DNA from: Larus michahellis
Taxonomy: Eukaryota; Chordata; Aves; Charadriiformes; Laridae
Direction of reading: 5' to 3'
Length of the DNA: 64,000 nucleotides
Assembly (NCBI RefSeq): GCF_964199755.1
Contig: NC_133897.1
Location: 166,358,678-166,422,677 of the forward strand
The notes beneath the pieces are model-generated. The model was not told the origin of the DNA and made no database searches. It saw only the letters and a list, made by a program, of their open reading frames with translations. Shown piece after piece: positions 11,251-23,973 of this stretch (within the stretch, counting starts at the first letter, position 1; each line of letters opens with the position of its first letter). The position numbers and the translations under genes were made by a program.

Positions 11251-12787
11251 GTTAGAGTGATCTGTTGACCTGCCCCATCGTTCTTCACTTTCACTCCATA
11301 TGCTCTTAGAGGCATGAAATTCTAAAGTGGAGAAATGTGCCAATCACTGCCATTTCCATTTTGTTGCTCTCTCTGACACTTGCCTAAGACATTATCAGAA
11401 TTGGTGAGCAGCAAAATACAATGCCTGATATGTCCAATAACTTCCGTTGACTTTGGATCAACATACACCAGGCACAGGCTAACTGATGCCTTGTTAGCAC
11501 AAAACATCTTAGATAACAGACCGAACTCCTTTCAGCTAGCTGCGGCTGTCTAAAAGTGAGGCATACAGTCTAAAGCTACTGTTTAGGATATCCATTTAGC
11601 CAACTGAAAGTATAAGTCATGCAGACTAGGCAAGTTATCCAAGTCTAAAATAAAAGGCCAAGTCAGTTGGGCCTATTCACACCATCAAAGAGACAATTTA
11701 GGGAGTGTATAACAGAGGCTGCAAAATCATGATAGGATGGAAAGGGTGTATTGAAAAAGATTGTTAACCACCTTTTTTATGGAATAAAAAAAAGATATCA
11801 AATTACAGCAGTAGGAGACAGGTTTACCTTCCTGACAAAATAAAAAGGGTTGTGTTTTGGTTTTTTTGCTCATTTGGTAGTAGACCTTTGAAACTCCTTT
11901 GCAAGCCACACAATGATCAGGAAATCCCCTTAATGGAAAAAAATAAGAATAGAGACTGAGAGATTATTAGGAAGGAAGAATCACAGGCACTTTTTCTGTC
12001 CCCTAGGTGACTGTTTATGGCCAATGTTGGCGACAGAATATCAGGTGATAGGGACCGTTGAGATTAGTCAGCAGAACTGTTTTTATGTCCTGTCTTGGAG
12101 GGATTAAGACATTGAATGCTTCTCAGGACTTCCTTCTGGTTAGATTAAACAGCCATCTTCCCACCACGGTAGATTTATTTACCCCAAAAAAGTTTTCACA
12201 TATATCATAAAAGGGGCCCAAAAGTCAAAAAGATTGTTGAGCAGTAGTTAGTACGTACAACAGTATCAATTTTGACACCTATATCCTTTTATAGACCTAG
12301 CTTTGGGGAACAGTCCAAAGATCTCGGATCCGAGACATTTCACGGGCTTCTGAATGGCTTGTCTAAGTGACAGCAAGAAACTTGCCAAATAGGTTTGTTT
12401 CTCATTTTCACACTTGTCCTTAAGGCACTAGAGACAAAAACTGCTTCCTATTCCACTCCTGAGTAAGAGGACCTGACAACTTAATAATTGAATTGGGTAC
12501 TTAGCTCACTATGTTTCTGATGTGCCTCTCTCTAATTTATTTTGTCAAGACCTTTTTAACTTTTCTTCCACTGTTGCCAGCATGCTCTAGTTCCTCATAA
12601 TACCCATAAAAAAAGGTTTTATTAGAATTTTCCCCTTTCATATCCTGTTCTCATATTAACCTTCTACCCCACGATGCATTGAAGAATCTGCCCAAATTAA
12701 ACTGTGCATTGTAAAGCTTTGAGCTTTATGTCTCTGCCTGTGATATTGTAAAGAAGAAAAAAATATGCCAGTAAAGGGAAAAACTAT
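11251..12787. other. unique DNA, no gene seen
   Basis: AT-rich unique sequence. No supported exon, repeat or RNA gene; open frames are short and motif-free. Confidence 0.5.
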
Positions 12788-13546
12788 GGCCAAGTGCAAG
12801 GTTCTGCACTTGGCTTGGGACAACCACCTGTATCAATACAGGCTGGGTGGAGAATTAACTGAGGAGCCTTGAGGAGAAGGACTTGTTGGTTGATGAGAAG
12901 CTCAACATGAGCCGGCAATGTGCGCTTGCAGCCCAGAAAGCCAACCACATCCTGGGCTGCATCAAAAGAAGCATGGCCAGCAGGGTGAGAGAGGGGATTC
13001 TGCCCCTCCGCTCCACTCTGGTGAGACCTCACCTGCGGTTCTGTGTCCAGCTCTGGGGACTCCAACATAAGAAAGACATGGACCTGTTGGAGCAAGTCCA
13101 GAGGAGGCCATGAAGATGATCAGAGGGCTGGAGCACCTCTGCGATGAGGACAGGCTGAGAGAGTCGGGGTTGTTCAGGTGGGAGAAGACTCCAGGCAGAC
13201 CTCATTGCAACCTTTCAATATGCAAAGGGAGCTTGTAAGAAAGACAAAGAAAGACTTTTCACAAGGGCTTGTAGCGACAGAACAAGAGGCAGTGTTTTTA
13301 AACTGAAAGAGGGTAAATTTAGTTTGGACATATGGAAGAAATTTTTTACGTTGAGGATGGTGAAAAACTGGCCCAGGTTGCCTAGAGAACTTGTGGATGT
13401 CCCATCATTGGCAGTGTCAAGGCCAGGTTGGATGGGGCTTTGAGCAACCTGATCTAGTGGGAGGTGTCCCTGCCCAGGGCAGGGAAGTTGAACTAGATGA
13501 TCCTTGAAGGTCCCTTCCAACCCAAACCATTCTCTGATTCTATGAT
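12788..13546 (+). mobile_element. CR1 LINE, 5'-truncated, about 0.76 kb
   Basis: Plus-strand CR1 with the ORF2 3' region (phrases [20 protein letters not shown]), then the 3' UTR and a TTCTCTGATTCTATGATTTA tail. The ORF2 frame is broken by indels near 13110 and 13180, so this copy is older or more damaged than the one at 7.6 kb. Its 3' UTR includes the 'GGGGCTTTGAGCAACCTGAT' block that groups it with the 3.9, 17.5, 31.4 and 47.0 kb copies. Confidence 0.93.
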
Positions 13547-16500
13547 TTAGTATGAGTACACTGTTTTATGGAAACCTTAGTGAATAGTGTCTTTTTGAAA
13601 CAGCATTTGCCATTATAACCAAGTCTATAATACAAAACAGGAGGGAGTATGTCTGTGTTTCCACGTGGAGGTTTCATGCTTGGTCTAAGCCAGGCAGCCT
13701 CTGTAGTTTCATCAGAGAAATACTTCACCTGGATCATTGGTGCCAAATCCATCTGTTGTGTAAGCTGGCTCATTGAAAGCTCCATCAGTCTGCCTCTGCA
13801 CTGCATCATACTAATGAGGTAATCACTGAGCTTCTAATGAATGAGATTAACAAATAGGCAAGGATTTTGTTCTGGATCCCTTGTTCAAATACAGCTCGAG
13901 GCTCTCAAAATATTTGCTTGCAATCAGCTACGAGCTGGGTTCTTTTCGGCTCTTACTAACTAGATGAAAATCATTTTCATCACTATAGGATTTGCCAAAT
14001 TTGCTGATAGAGGCAGCCTACAGTTTGTAATGACTATAAGTAGGGAGCTCTACTGCAGAAGTAAACTCTCCCTGTAGTAAGGTAAAGCAGTAGGTATCAT
14101 AATTCGTAATTTCATGGCAGTACTAAGCTTGGTTGGGAAAAAAAGAATAGCTTCTATTAATTAGCTTTTCTTAAAAGCAACTTTTGAATATTTAACGTTA
14201 CATAAAATTCTAGTTATATAGGTTTTGTAGGTAAGATCTAGACAAAAAACACAAGAAAGTCAGACTTTTGTTTCCTCACCCAGCCTAACCACATTGATTT
14301 AAGTTTTACAGTTTTGACCCTGAATGAGCTTAAGCACCTGCAGAATTTCTCTGAGCATTTTCTGTGCCCGGCCTTTACTGATGAAAGACTGTGTCAGCTT
14401 TTTGGAAAGGAAGCATGTAATTGAAATCAGTGCAGGTGAGAGTTTAGTTTAGTATTTGTTATTCTTTTCTAAACCTTCACAGTAACCAAAAATCCATAAC
14501 ATACAGACGTAGCTGATTTATTCCCTTCAATAATACCTATGATATTTTAATTAAAACCATTTTTGAAATGCTTTATTTACTGGAGGAAAACTGCATTTAT
14601 GGTACACGACACATTTAAAGAAGAATTTAAGTGGCATTTTCAATCATGTTTTCAGCAGAAAATATTGTGGGTGAAAATGAAACAAAATCCCAAATGCTGG
14701 TTGCATTGAAACTTATGAATGAAATTTAATGCAAAATTGACATTTTTCATGAGATGCCTTCCTTGATTTTTTTTTTTAACAGATTAAAGGTCTTTTCCTT
14801 TTAAAAAAAAAGGTAACAATATGTTTTAATGTTTATTTCTCCTGCTTTTTCACTAGTGTTTATCATAAATCCATGTGGTGTTCTATGCATACAATGGGAT
14901 CAAATAAGCATCTAATTGACGTGTTTGTAAATAGCATATATAATTGTGAAATTACTTCGCTCAGATCTGGCAGAGTAAACTCCAAAGTAGCAGTGCACAG
15001 TATGAGAATCTGAGCTAGAGTATTTTTAAAATGTACAAAAACAACAACAAAAACAACAAAAAGAATCAAACAAAACATGTTGACTTTCATGGGCTTAAAT
15101 GAGCAGAACTGGAGATAAAGGAGCATAGTAAAAACACAAACAATAAAGATGAGTTAACAGCTACGTATCTTACAGCACTCTGTATACTAAATCTGGAGGC
15201 AAAGAAATAGCATTCCCCAGATACACAGGGGACATAATTAAAATCTGTAACATAAGGGAAAACATGTCTGCAATGAAGGGGGGGAAAAAAAATAAAATTA
15301 TTCACAATTATACTAACACACAGTATAAAACTTAGCTTTTCTGTCATACAATTAGTGTTTGTTGGCTATAGCAGTTTTAACATGACGTGATCAGTAAAGC
15401 AGACGTTGACGCAGGATGTGAAATGCTTTGAGAATCCATTCCACTCCACAGGGTGATCACAGGCTCTGCAAAAGCAAGAATAACCGGTAAGTATTCACAG
15501 GATTCCCGGACACTTGCTGGTGCCAAGTTGTTACTGACGGAAGGGTGGCTACTCAAAGTGGTCCCAAATTGCACAGTCAAAACCTGGAGGATGGTGCACA
15601 TTGTTTTAAAAATACATTTTCTTGCAAAGCGGACTAAGTATAGAAGCCAGAGTGTGACACGGATGCACTTCGCAGGAGAGAATATATCTAAGAAATCAGT
15701 CTGTTTTCCACCTTTCCGTGCAATGAAACCATTAGACGCTTCCTCTTGATAGGAAAGACTCACTATACCATGCGTAGATCTCTAAAACATGAAATGTTTA
15801 CACTATTTATGTAGACAGTTAATGGAAATAAAGAGGAAATTTTTTATGAAAGTGCACGTTTCTCTCCAATTACTGTAGAAGCAGCCTCTTAGGAAAGACA
15901 TCAGTAGCAAGATAGCACCTCCAAGACAGACATCAGCACTATAGACTTCTGAGGTCAATCAAATTGTATTTTTCCACTTACCACGCCACGAAGCAGGCCT
16001 GTGTGTTTGTAGTAAGCATCACTATGAAAAATATAAACAAGCTTTTCTAATGTTTGTGTTTATTCTACCTCTACTTCCTTAGTGAATATTGTTTGTCTAT
16101 ATATGCTGTGCAAGAAAATCTGGTTAAACTTGGTATCAAGGGAAAAGAAAGGGATGGAAAAATAGTCTGTTGTTATTATTGCACCCATAACTGAGAAAAT
16201 TTTGATATATTTTTTTTTAATTACAGGTGAAAGCCTTAGAAGCACTCTTTGTTTTAATTATTCTTTACTGTAAACCAAAAAGGTATGAAAATAGACCAGA
16301 GATCAGACAACCCCCTCCCTCAAAGCAACCAAATACATACCCACACACATATTGTTATTTATGCCAACTATTAAAATTGTTCAGAGTAAGATATCATTTA
16401 GATAATCTTTTGAAATTGGATGTCCATTGTGTGCCGTAGGGCATATACAAAGCATAGAAGGCAGTTCCTGCCTTGCATTGACATAAACACCATAAAAAGC

Positions 16501-17075
16501 TATTAGAAATACTCTTCGTTAATGAGAGAGGGTATCCTTCTAAAGACGACATTAATCTCAGCGAATTTAAGGTGTAAGTATCGCCACCTGAGTATAATGG
16601 CTCCTAGGCTCCAGACTCCTACCAGAGTAATTACACATCTAATCAATACAGCCAACGGATTTTTGGGGTGGGTGTCATTGGAACAAAGACATCAACTTCA
16701 GAATGACTTAAATTTCACTGTCTGATATTGACTAATGTTAACTACAAAGGTATCTTCAGGATGACTTGATCAGATGCAGAAACGTAGACGGCGGACATCT
16801 AAATTTAGCTGCACACATTCAGTAGTAGAAGTCCTTTTAATATCACAACAGGATTTGCTAGAGTTACTCAGACAAGTGGAAAGGCACTGGAAAGGGGATG
16901 GACACTACTAACCATATAACCTTTCCATTTGCTTTGGAACTATTCTCACTTTCCTGTCCACTTAATATTTCACCATCTTTTTTCAAAGAGGAAAGGCTGT
17001 AAGTAGAAAACTACCTGAAGGAAGGAACATTTCTACAGGTGTCAATCACCAATATGTTCACTGCCAGTGTAAACT
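13547..17075. other. unique DNA, no gene seen
   Basis: A perfect 9-bp inverted repeat with a one-base centre lies at 13963-13981. An A/C-rich low-complexity stretch is at 15040-15078. At 15453-15763 both strands stay open for about 100 codons, and a perfect GTAAGT donor-like site lies at 15487, but no acceptor or recognisable protein supports an exon. Confidence 0.45.
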
Positions 17076-18325
17076 ATAGAATCACAGAATGGATGGGGTG
17101 GGAGGAGACCTCTGGAGAACATCTAGTGCAACCACCAGCTCAGAACAGGGTTAACTGAAGCAGGGTGATCAGGGCTGTGTCCAGTTGGATTTTGAATAGC
17201 TCCAAGGCTGGAGTCTCCCCAACTTCTCTGGGCAACCTGTTTCCCTGTTTGATGACTCTTACAGTAAAAAACAGTGTTTTCTTATGTTTTAAAAAAAAAT
17301 TCATGTATTTCAGGTTGTGCCCGTTTCCTCTTGTCCTGTCAGTGGAAACCACTGCGGAGAGCTTGGTTCCATATTCTTTATACCTCCTCATCAGATATTT
17401 ATACACCTTATAGATGGATAAAGATCCTTCTCAGCCTTCCCTACCCCAGTCTACAGTCCCATCTCTCCCAGCCTCTCCTCATAAGTCATAGAATCATAGA
17501 ATGGTTTTGCTTGGAAGGGACCTTAAATACCACCTAGTTCCAACACCCTCCCATGGGCAGAGACACCTCCTACTAGACCAGGCTTCTCAAAGCCCCATCC
17601 AACCTGACCTTGAACACCTCCAGGGATGGGGCATCCACAGCTTCTCTGTGCAGCCTGGGCCAGTGTCTCACCACCCTCACAGTCAAGAATTTCTTCCTGA
17701 TATCTAATATAAATCTATCCTCCTCCATTTTGATGCCATTACCCCTCATCTTATCACTACATGCCCTTGCAAAAAGTCCCTCTTTGGCTTTCTTGTAGGC
17801 CCCCTTCAGATACTGGAAGGCTGCTATAAGGTCTCCCCGGAGCTTTCTCTTCTCCAGGCTGAACAACTCCAACTCTCTCAGCCTGTCCTCATAGCAGATG
17901 TGCTCCAGCCCTTGGATTATCTTCACGGCTCTCCTGTGGACCCACTCCAACAGGTCCATGTCCTTCTTATGTTAGGGGCTCCAGAGGTGGATGCAGTACT
18001 CCATGTGGGGTCTTAGAACAGAGTAGAGGGGCAGAATCACCTGCATTGACCTGCTGGCCATGTGTCTTTTGATGCAGCCCAGGATGCAGTTGGCTTTCTG
18101 GGCTGCAAGCACACATTGCCGGCCCTTGTTGAGCTCCTCATCAACCAACACCCCCGTCCCTTAATCATCTTCGTGGTCCTTTGCTGGACTCATTCCAGTA
18201 TGTCTATGTCTCTCTTTTGTCCTGGTGAGCCCAGCACTGGACACAGCACTCCAGATGTTTCTCACCAGTGCTGAGTAGAGGGGAAGGATCACCTCCCTTG
18301 ACCCGCTGGAAATACCCTGCCTAAG
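17076..18325 (-). mobile_element. CR1 LINE (outer copy), split by a second CR1
   Basis: The 3' part occupies 17076-17485 in reverse orientation (degenerate tail AATCACAGAATGG, 'AGAACATCTAGTGCAACC', then ORF2 end). The 5' part resumes at about 18156 ('CTTAATCATCTTCGTGGTCC') and runs to about 18325. The two halves meet almost exactly where the CR1 family continues from '...CTCTCCTCATA' to '...TCCCTTAATCATC', which shows one element interrupted by the insertion at 17486-18155. Roughly a dozen bases of the outer element seem missing at the junction. Confidence 0.88.
17486..18155 (-). mobile_element. CR1 LINE (inner, younger copy) inserted in another CR1
   Basis: A minus-strand CR1 with a clean tail TCATAGAATCATAGAATGG at its 3' end and a 5' truncation at about 18155 within ORF2. 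Its ORF2 remains open for 128 codons on the minus strand (17573-17959). It belongs to the 'ACTAGACCAGGCTTCTCAAAG' tail group. Being inside the outer copy it must be the later insertion. Confidence 0.9.
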
Positions 18326-20086
18326 CCATGTGTGTTAGCATCACAGAACTGCCAACTGGTTGTCTGGATTTCATAGCATTGTCCTCAGTGAGGTCTCATT
18401 CATGCCAAGCAATCAACGACAGTATGACACAAATGCGATCAAACAGTAAATGACAAATTCAAGTCAATCACTAACAGACACCTGCCTTAAATAAGCTGGC
18501 CATGCTGCTTTATGATTAGTGTGTGGGTGTGTGCATGTAAGCATGTGTATACACATATATGTGTGAGTGTGAGCCCACGCATGCCTGTGTACAGGGGGAA
18601 GGAATGCAGTCTAATCAGATCCTGTGGACCTTGGACAGGCTTTTTCTCCTAGGACTAGGATGAAGGGCACCATATGTTTGACATGAAAACAAACGCTACT
18701 ACCAGCACAAGCCATTACTCTTGGCAGGCTCTGCAGCTACTGGGGATTATGAATCTTGATTTGCAGGCAGGAAAAATATTCAACGTTGCAAAAGCCATTT
18801 AAATTAGAAATAGATAATCTACAGACTTGGCTCTTGAGTGTAACAAGCGAGATTCTCCAGACTCAATCAAACTACAAGATATATTGGGCCAACACACCAA
18901 CAGACTTAACACATGTTTCTAGTTTAGTTGAGGATAAAAATGAGTTATTTTTCATTACTGAAAAAGAGTTTGAGTTCTGTCATACTTTTAGGTTTTGATT
19001 AAAGAGGGGGTTTACTATTTGCTGTAGTAATAGTTATGCTGAGTCTAGTTCTAGTTATGGACTATACAGTCTTGCGTTAGCTACTATACAAATAAAGAAC
19101 TAAATTGCAATCCCTAGAAAAAAATAAATGAAAAAATTGTCCTGGGGTAGATCTTTGGTGTGTTTTTCTTTTTATGTCTGGGGAACTTTACCAGTAGAAA
19201 CCTGGTCATTTCTGTTACCTTTATAGTCAATGAAAGGAACCAGGCATACTTATCTTGATTTTTTTTTCCCATGCATAAAGAAAGGAAGGGGCAAATGAAA
19301 AAAAAAAAAAAATCTCTGCTGGTACCAGGCTGATAAGATTATTTTCCTGTGCAGGCTAACAGACCTATTTACTGGGAACAGCAAAAGCAGACTGTAAAGA
19401 GCTTCTCCAGGTTTGCGGTAGCTCTAAGTTGCAATAGGGAGCTGAGCTATGGATCCATCCTACAGCCCTCCTTGGCTTCAGAGAAGCATCTCTTACTTCT
19501 TTGGCGATTACAGTGTAGACTCTACTCATTTATTTAGTCTAGCCTCTTCTGCCTGTGAATTAAAGAGGTAGTCTCATGGGAAGATAAATTCTCCAGAATA
19601 ACAAAACAATTTGATCCTACCTACTGTTGTTTTGAATCAAGTGAGACCTCTGTCTTTCGTCTAAATAAATGTGATGACACACGTCACACTGTGTAAGTAA
19701 GTTCTGATGATACAAGTTCTGACTTTTGCAAATTTATACAGATTTAAGGCTTTTTGATAGACATTAACCTTGATGAACTTTTCTGTTGGAGAAGGCTCAT
19801 CCTTATAATTTGTAGTCTATTATTAACAGTAGTTGACCATTATATATGCAGAGATTTTTGGCTAATTGAATGATTCCTTGAAAGTGTGAAACAACGGTGT
19901 CCATTACAAGCTGACTGATATAACTTAAAGGAGGAGCATGAAATTACCAAGTGGAAGTCTGCATCACTGAAAGAAGAGAGTTGATCCAAAGGATGAAGGA
20001 AAGAATGAACAATGGATTTTGGTAGAGTACTGAAAATATGGACATGGAAACAGCTGTCTTGCAGCAGTTTTTTCCCTTCTTAAACA
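18326..20086. other. unique DNA with a short TG/TA-rich tract
   Basis: Positions 18519-18590 hold alternating purine-pyrimidine sequence (TG and TATA runs, including the palindrome ATGTGTATACACAT). The rest is unique sequence with an A run at about 19298. No exon is supported. Confidence 0.5.
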
Positions 20087-20265
20087 TGTTACCACAGAAT
20101 ACTACCACTGTCGCTGATGGGCTCAGCCTTGGCCAGTGGTGGGTCCGTCTTGGACCCAGCTGGCATTAGCTCTGTCAGGAACAGGGGAAGCTTCTGTCAT
20201 CTTCTCACAGAAGGCACTCCTGTAGCCCCCTTGCTATCAAAACCTTGCCACGCAAACCCAATACA
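20087..20265 (+). mobile_element. probable avian LTR-type repeat fragment
   Basis: The 179 bp from TGTTACCACAG to 'CGCAAACCCAATACA' match my recollection of a repeat frequent in bird genomes ('GGCATTAGCTCTGTCAGGAA', 'CAAAACCTTGCCACGCAAAC'). It begins TG and ends CA, as LTRs do. No convincing target duplication is seen; ATGTT/ATGTG around 20091-20265 match at 4 of 5 bases. The family assignment is uncertain and the strand arbitrary. Confidence 0.42.
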
Positions 20266-21945
20266 ATGTGGTAGATACTTTTCTTATATGTTCAGGATTC
20301 AACAGATCACCAGCTTTGAGCATCAAGATCAAATTTACTCCTACATCAGATAACCTTCCTCTACAGTTGGGGTGCAATTCATGACTTAATTCATTTGAAT
20401 TGAACTCCTTCCACCTCTGATGGTAGGGAACGGTCTTGGAGGACCCATGTCTTCCATTTCTGATCACCTTGCTGATGGTTTCAACCTGAGCCTGATACAG
20501 TTACTCTGTGATATACATAAATTCTTAACGATGCATTTTCAGGATAGGAAAAAAAAAAAAACCAAACACCAAACACGGAAAAGAAGACAAAAGTCACAAT
20601 ACTAAGAAAATCTGTGGTCTTTCCTGCCTCTTTGAAGCTGAAACTAATCAGATACCAGATTAGTCTGAGAATTGCATTACTGACATTGTGAACCTTCCAG
20701 ACCTAAGCCTTTATCTGGGCCTTTGTTCAAAGGTACTGTATAATGATGTGATTTTGCCTTCAGCAAAGCCTGTTTTTATATCAGTTAAAGTTATTCCTTC
20801 TTAAATAGTCCATCCCACTAATTTTCAAGGGAAGTAAATGATACCCACTTTTCATTATAGATGTTTCAGACATTTCTGTAGTGCACAACTGCCCACAGCA
20901 GAAAAGCTCCTGTTCTTACTCTGTCACACTGGCCATTTCTGCTTATACTAGAATTTTAACAGAAGCTTCTTAAAATAGGACAGACCTAATAATCCAAGAG
21001 TCTTCTGTCAGAAAAAATGAGATAGCAGCGTGATGATATGCCCATGCAATATTACTTCATATTCACTTAGTAATTTATTTCTCCTGTGCATTCTCCTAAC
21101 TGCATCAATGGGGCCCAGAAACCACCTTTGATTCAACTTCACTGAAATAATTTCTTTATCAGTTTAGAAATATGCCCCAGTAGAAATCCTGATCCTTTGG
21201 AAGTTTAGAGGACTTCTGGCCCTGACATCAATGGCTTCTACTTTGGCAGATGCAGATCATTGGTAACATAGGAGTTTCATAAGCAAATATTAATGCAAGG
21301 ACATGGGCATCTTTCAGGAACCATCACAAGTACATAGGCATATTTTATGGATAATCTGAGTTGATTCTAAAGCAAAACTAAATCAAGAAATGAGATGATA
21401 CTGGGAACAAAACAAAACCAAAACCAAACAAAAACCCCAACAACAACAACAAATCCCAAGCCCACACTACAGGCACTGTTTGATGGTCCGAGAATGATGT
21501 TATCTCTGTAAGCCAGCTCCTTGGGATTCACTACACTAAAAGACATCCCAACCATTTTCCATCTTCATGCTAGAATATTGGCATGTGCCTAGTAGGATTT
21601 TACCCCCATGCATTTCTATGTCTGAGCTGTAAAGATTTGTCTTGGCAACGTGTTCCCTGTCAGTGTCACAGTACTTGGCAAAGTTTTTAAGAAACAAGCA
21701 ATTGATAAGGTCATGTAGACCTATAAGAAAGGTCTATAGCAGTGTCAGAATCTGCACCTAGGAGCCAAAACTGCAGAGTATGACATAATTATGGCAAGAA
21801 ATATAATAGGTTATATTGCATTTCAGAACTGAATATTGGTAGCTGAACTTTGGGGATCATGAGAAAATCCATTTCACAAATGTGGAATGTCCAGGGCTTG
21901 AGAGGTAATACAAAATGAATGAGATGGGAAGAGGGAAGGGGTAGC
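20266..21945. other. unique DNA, no gene seen
   Basis: Contains A-rich simple sequence at 20546-20572 and a CAAAA/CAA-type low-complexity tract at 21409-21454. No exon or RNA gene is supported. Confidence 0.5.
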
Positions 21946-22042
21946 AGTAATTTCGCCCAACTTCTTAAAAACAAAGGCTGTTATAGAAGTAGCAAGACTA
22001 CCTGTAGAAGGATTTTTAAATTATCTGATGTTGAATATATGC
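21946..22042 (+). repeat. 97-bp direct repeat, copy 1, ending in a hairpin
   Basis: This stretch recurs at 22443-22542 in the same orientation, about 497 bp downstream, with scattered substitutions and few indels (shared cores CTTAAAAACAA, GTAGAAG.AGCAAG.CTACCTGTA, GGATTTTTA.ATTATCTGAT). Copy 1 continues into a perfect 14-bp inverted repeat at 22020-22055. The flanking sequences do not match, so this is either two inserts of one repeat family or a local duplication. Confidence 0.8.
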
Positions 22043-22055
22043 AACATCAGATAAT
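22020..22055. repeat. perfect 14-bp hairpin
   Basis: Arms ATTATCTGATGTTG (22020-22033) and CAACATCAGATAAT (22042-22055) are exact reverse complements around the 8-base loop AATATATG. The matching sequence in the second repeat copy has only the left arm. The stem is too short for a microRNA precursor. Confidence 0.9.
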
Positions 22056-22442
22056 GACATCGTGAGCTCTACTCTGATTTGATGGCAAGTGAACAGCAAA
22101 TCTCAGCAGCATTGTCTTATCACAATAAAACAAGGGGAAAATCTCCTATTTATGAATGAATTGACCTCATTTCTTCTCCCCTTATGGCCCACCGTGCATG
22201 GCAAGAGTTGTGTATGATTGAAAAGTCATTAAATAGTTCTTTAACATGAAAATGTTTAATCCAAGACACAGTTCTTTTTCAACCTCCAATAACTTACTAT
22301 TATTAGTGTCATACAGTTGACATAAACTCTGAATGCATTATTTCGAAGTTGTGCGAAGTGTAAAAATTGAGTTCTGACAAGTTTTTCCAGCAACTTCTTT
22401 CAGAAATCCCCAGAACAAACCTGAAGCACAAGCTTACAGGCT

Positions 22443-22542
22443 AATGTAATTTTGCCCAACATCTTAAAAACAAGAGCTGCTGTAGAAGTAGCAAGGCTAC
22501 CTGTATAAGGATTTTTAGATTATCTGATATTGAATATGTGCA
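22443..22542 (+). repeat. 97-bp direct repeat, copy 2
   Basis: Diverged copy of 21946-22042. After the shared segment it reads into GTGCACCAAAAAC instead of the right hairpin arm found in copy 1. Confidence 0.8.
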
Positions 22543-23910
22543 CCAAAAACTTAAGGACATTTTGCTAGCTTTCTCTCTGGCCAGTTGTTTTGGTCCATAG
22601 AGCCTCAACACCTCCACCCGTTTTTCTCTGTCACCTGCTCTTGACCATCAACTGTTAATGCTGATCTCACTGCAGATTCTTCACCACCTTATGTATGGGT
22701 TATCCCCATGTGTGTTGCTCCAGCCTAGGGTTCACCAAGACGCCCACACAGTGCGATGGCTTTTCAGACCACTTGCAAAAGGTAGGGAAAATAAAGATAT
22801 GTCCAAAGCTGGCATATAGAAATATGTAAACAAGCAATCCCATTCTGCCAACAAGGTAAGCTTAAAGGCAGAACTCCCTCATGCCTATGCTAAAGCGAGC
22901 CAGGAGAGAGAAGCAACCCAAACCACATAAAAATAAGGCCTTGCTTCTTCACAACTCACAGAAGATGCTTCCTCCAAAAAATGAGTACTCATTTTCTCTT
23001 CATATTATCTTGTAGAAGCATTGTCGTCCTACTTCTTAAAAAAACCCATGTTCCTTCATAACATTCCAATAACAAACTAAAGAAACTCTTCTGGAACCAT
23101 CCTCTTCAGAAGAATGAAATGTGGAAGAGTAAGGCTCAAGGTGCAGAAGGGTTATGACTTCATTTTCTTGCCTTGAAAAAAGGTTAAAATTGCCAGCAAT
23201 GCGTGATCTAAATCTAAGTAACATTAAACAGATGGCACTGAATGACCAAGAAAATAACATTGCTCTTTCTCCATCCATAAGTTCACTTTGCACTTAAGGC
23301 TGCATTAACTTTCCTCAGCTACAAGATGCAGCCTTTTTCTCGCATCCCTCTATTTTTAAAACGCAATTTGAAGAGCTTTGGGAGTGGAGACGTTGTTAGG
23401 TTAGTAGTGAGAAATCCTGTTTCTCGTGAGGAGGATGAAAAGGAGGACAGACCACAGAGATGCTAGATTTGCTGGCGTTTCAGGACAGGATGTTTCTTCC
23501 TGTTGCCACTTGGAACAAAAAGGTGAATGATTTTGTTCACCCTTTTGCAAGTGGTATGGTCATCAGGCAAAGCCTGCTAGCAAAAAACAGCAGGGACAGC
23601 GCTCCCACTGCACCTATTTAATCAGACTTCTACAGTAATAGAGGCAATTTGAAGATGTTATCTTAAAAGATAGAGGCACCATCACTTACACAGCCTATTT
23701 TCCTCCCTCTTACCTCACCTTCAGAGTGCTCCAAGGCAATCTGAACATTTTTTTTTTTTTTTAAATAAGCCTTTACCCCTGTGTCTTCAGGTGCAAGTTA
23801 ACATTTGAGCCAGACAATACACATGTCCATTCCCCAAACTTCACGGACAAGTGACTAGAGCCACACTTGCCTTGAAATAGGCCACAACTCTTTCGGCCTG
23901 TGCGCGTGTG
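22543..23910. other. unique DNA, no gene seen
   Basis: A T run lies at about 23749-23762. No exon, repeat family or RNA gene is recognised. Confidence 0.5.
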
Positions 23911-23973
23911 TATGGTTGGACTCGATGATCTCAAAGGTCCTTTCCAACCATGAAGATTCTATGATTCTATGAT
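23911..23973 (+). mobile_element. CR1 LINE tail-only fragment
   Basis: Just 63 bp: GGTTGGACTCGATGATCTCA, then 'TTTCCAACCATGAAG' and two ATTCTATG units. This is a CR1 insertion truncated to its 3' UTR. Confidence 0.88.

Noticed and set aside
14311..14443. Possible exon starting with an ATG and ending at a GTGAGA site
   Set aside because: The acceptor tract is poor and the short peptide has no features.
15377..15763. Opposing frames of 128 and 98 codons with a GTAAGT site at 15487
   Set aside because: No acceptor, no recognisable peptide on either strand, and the two frames mirror each other; best explained by chance lack of stops.
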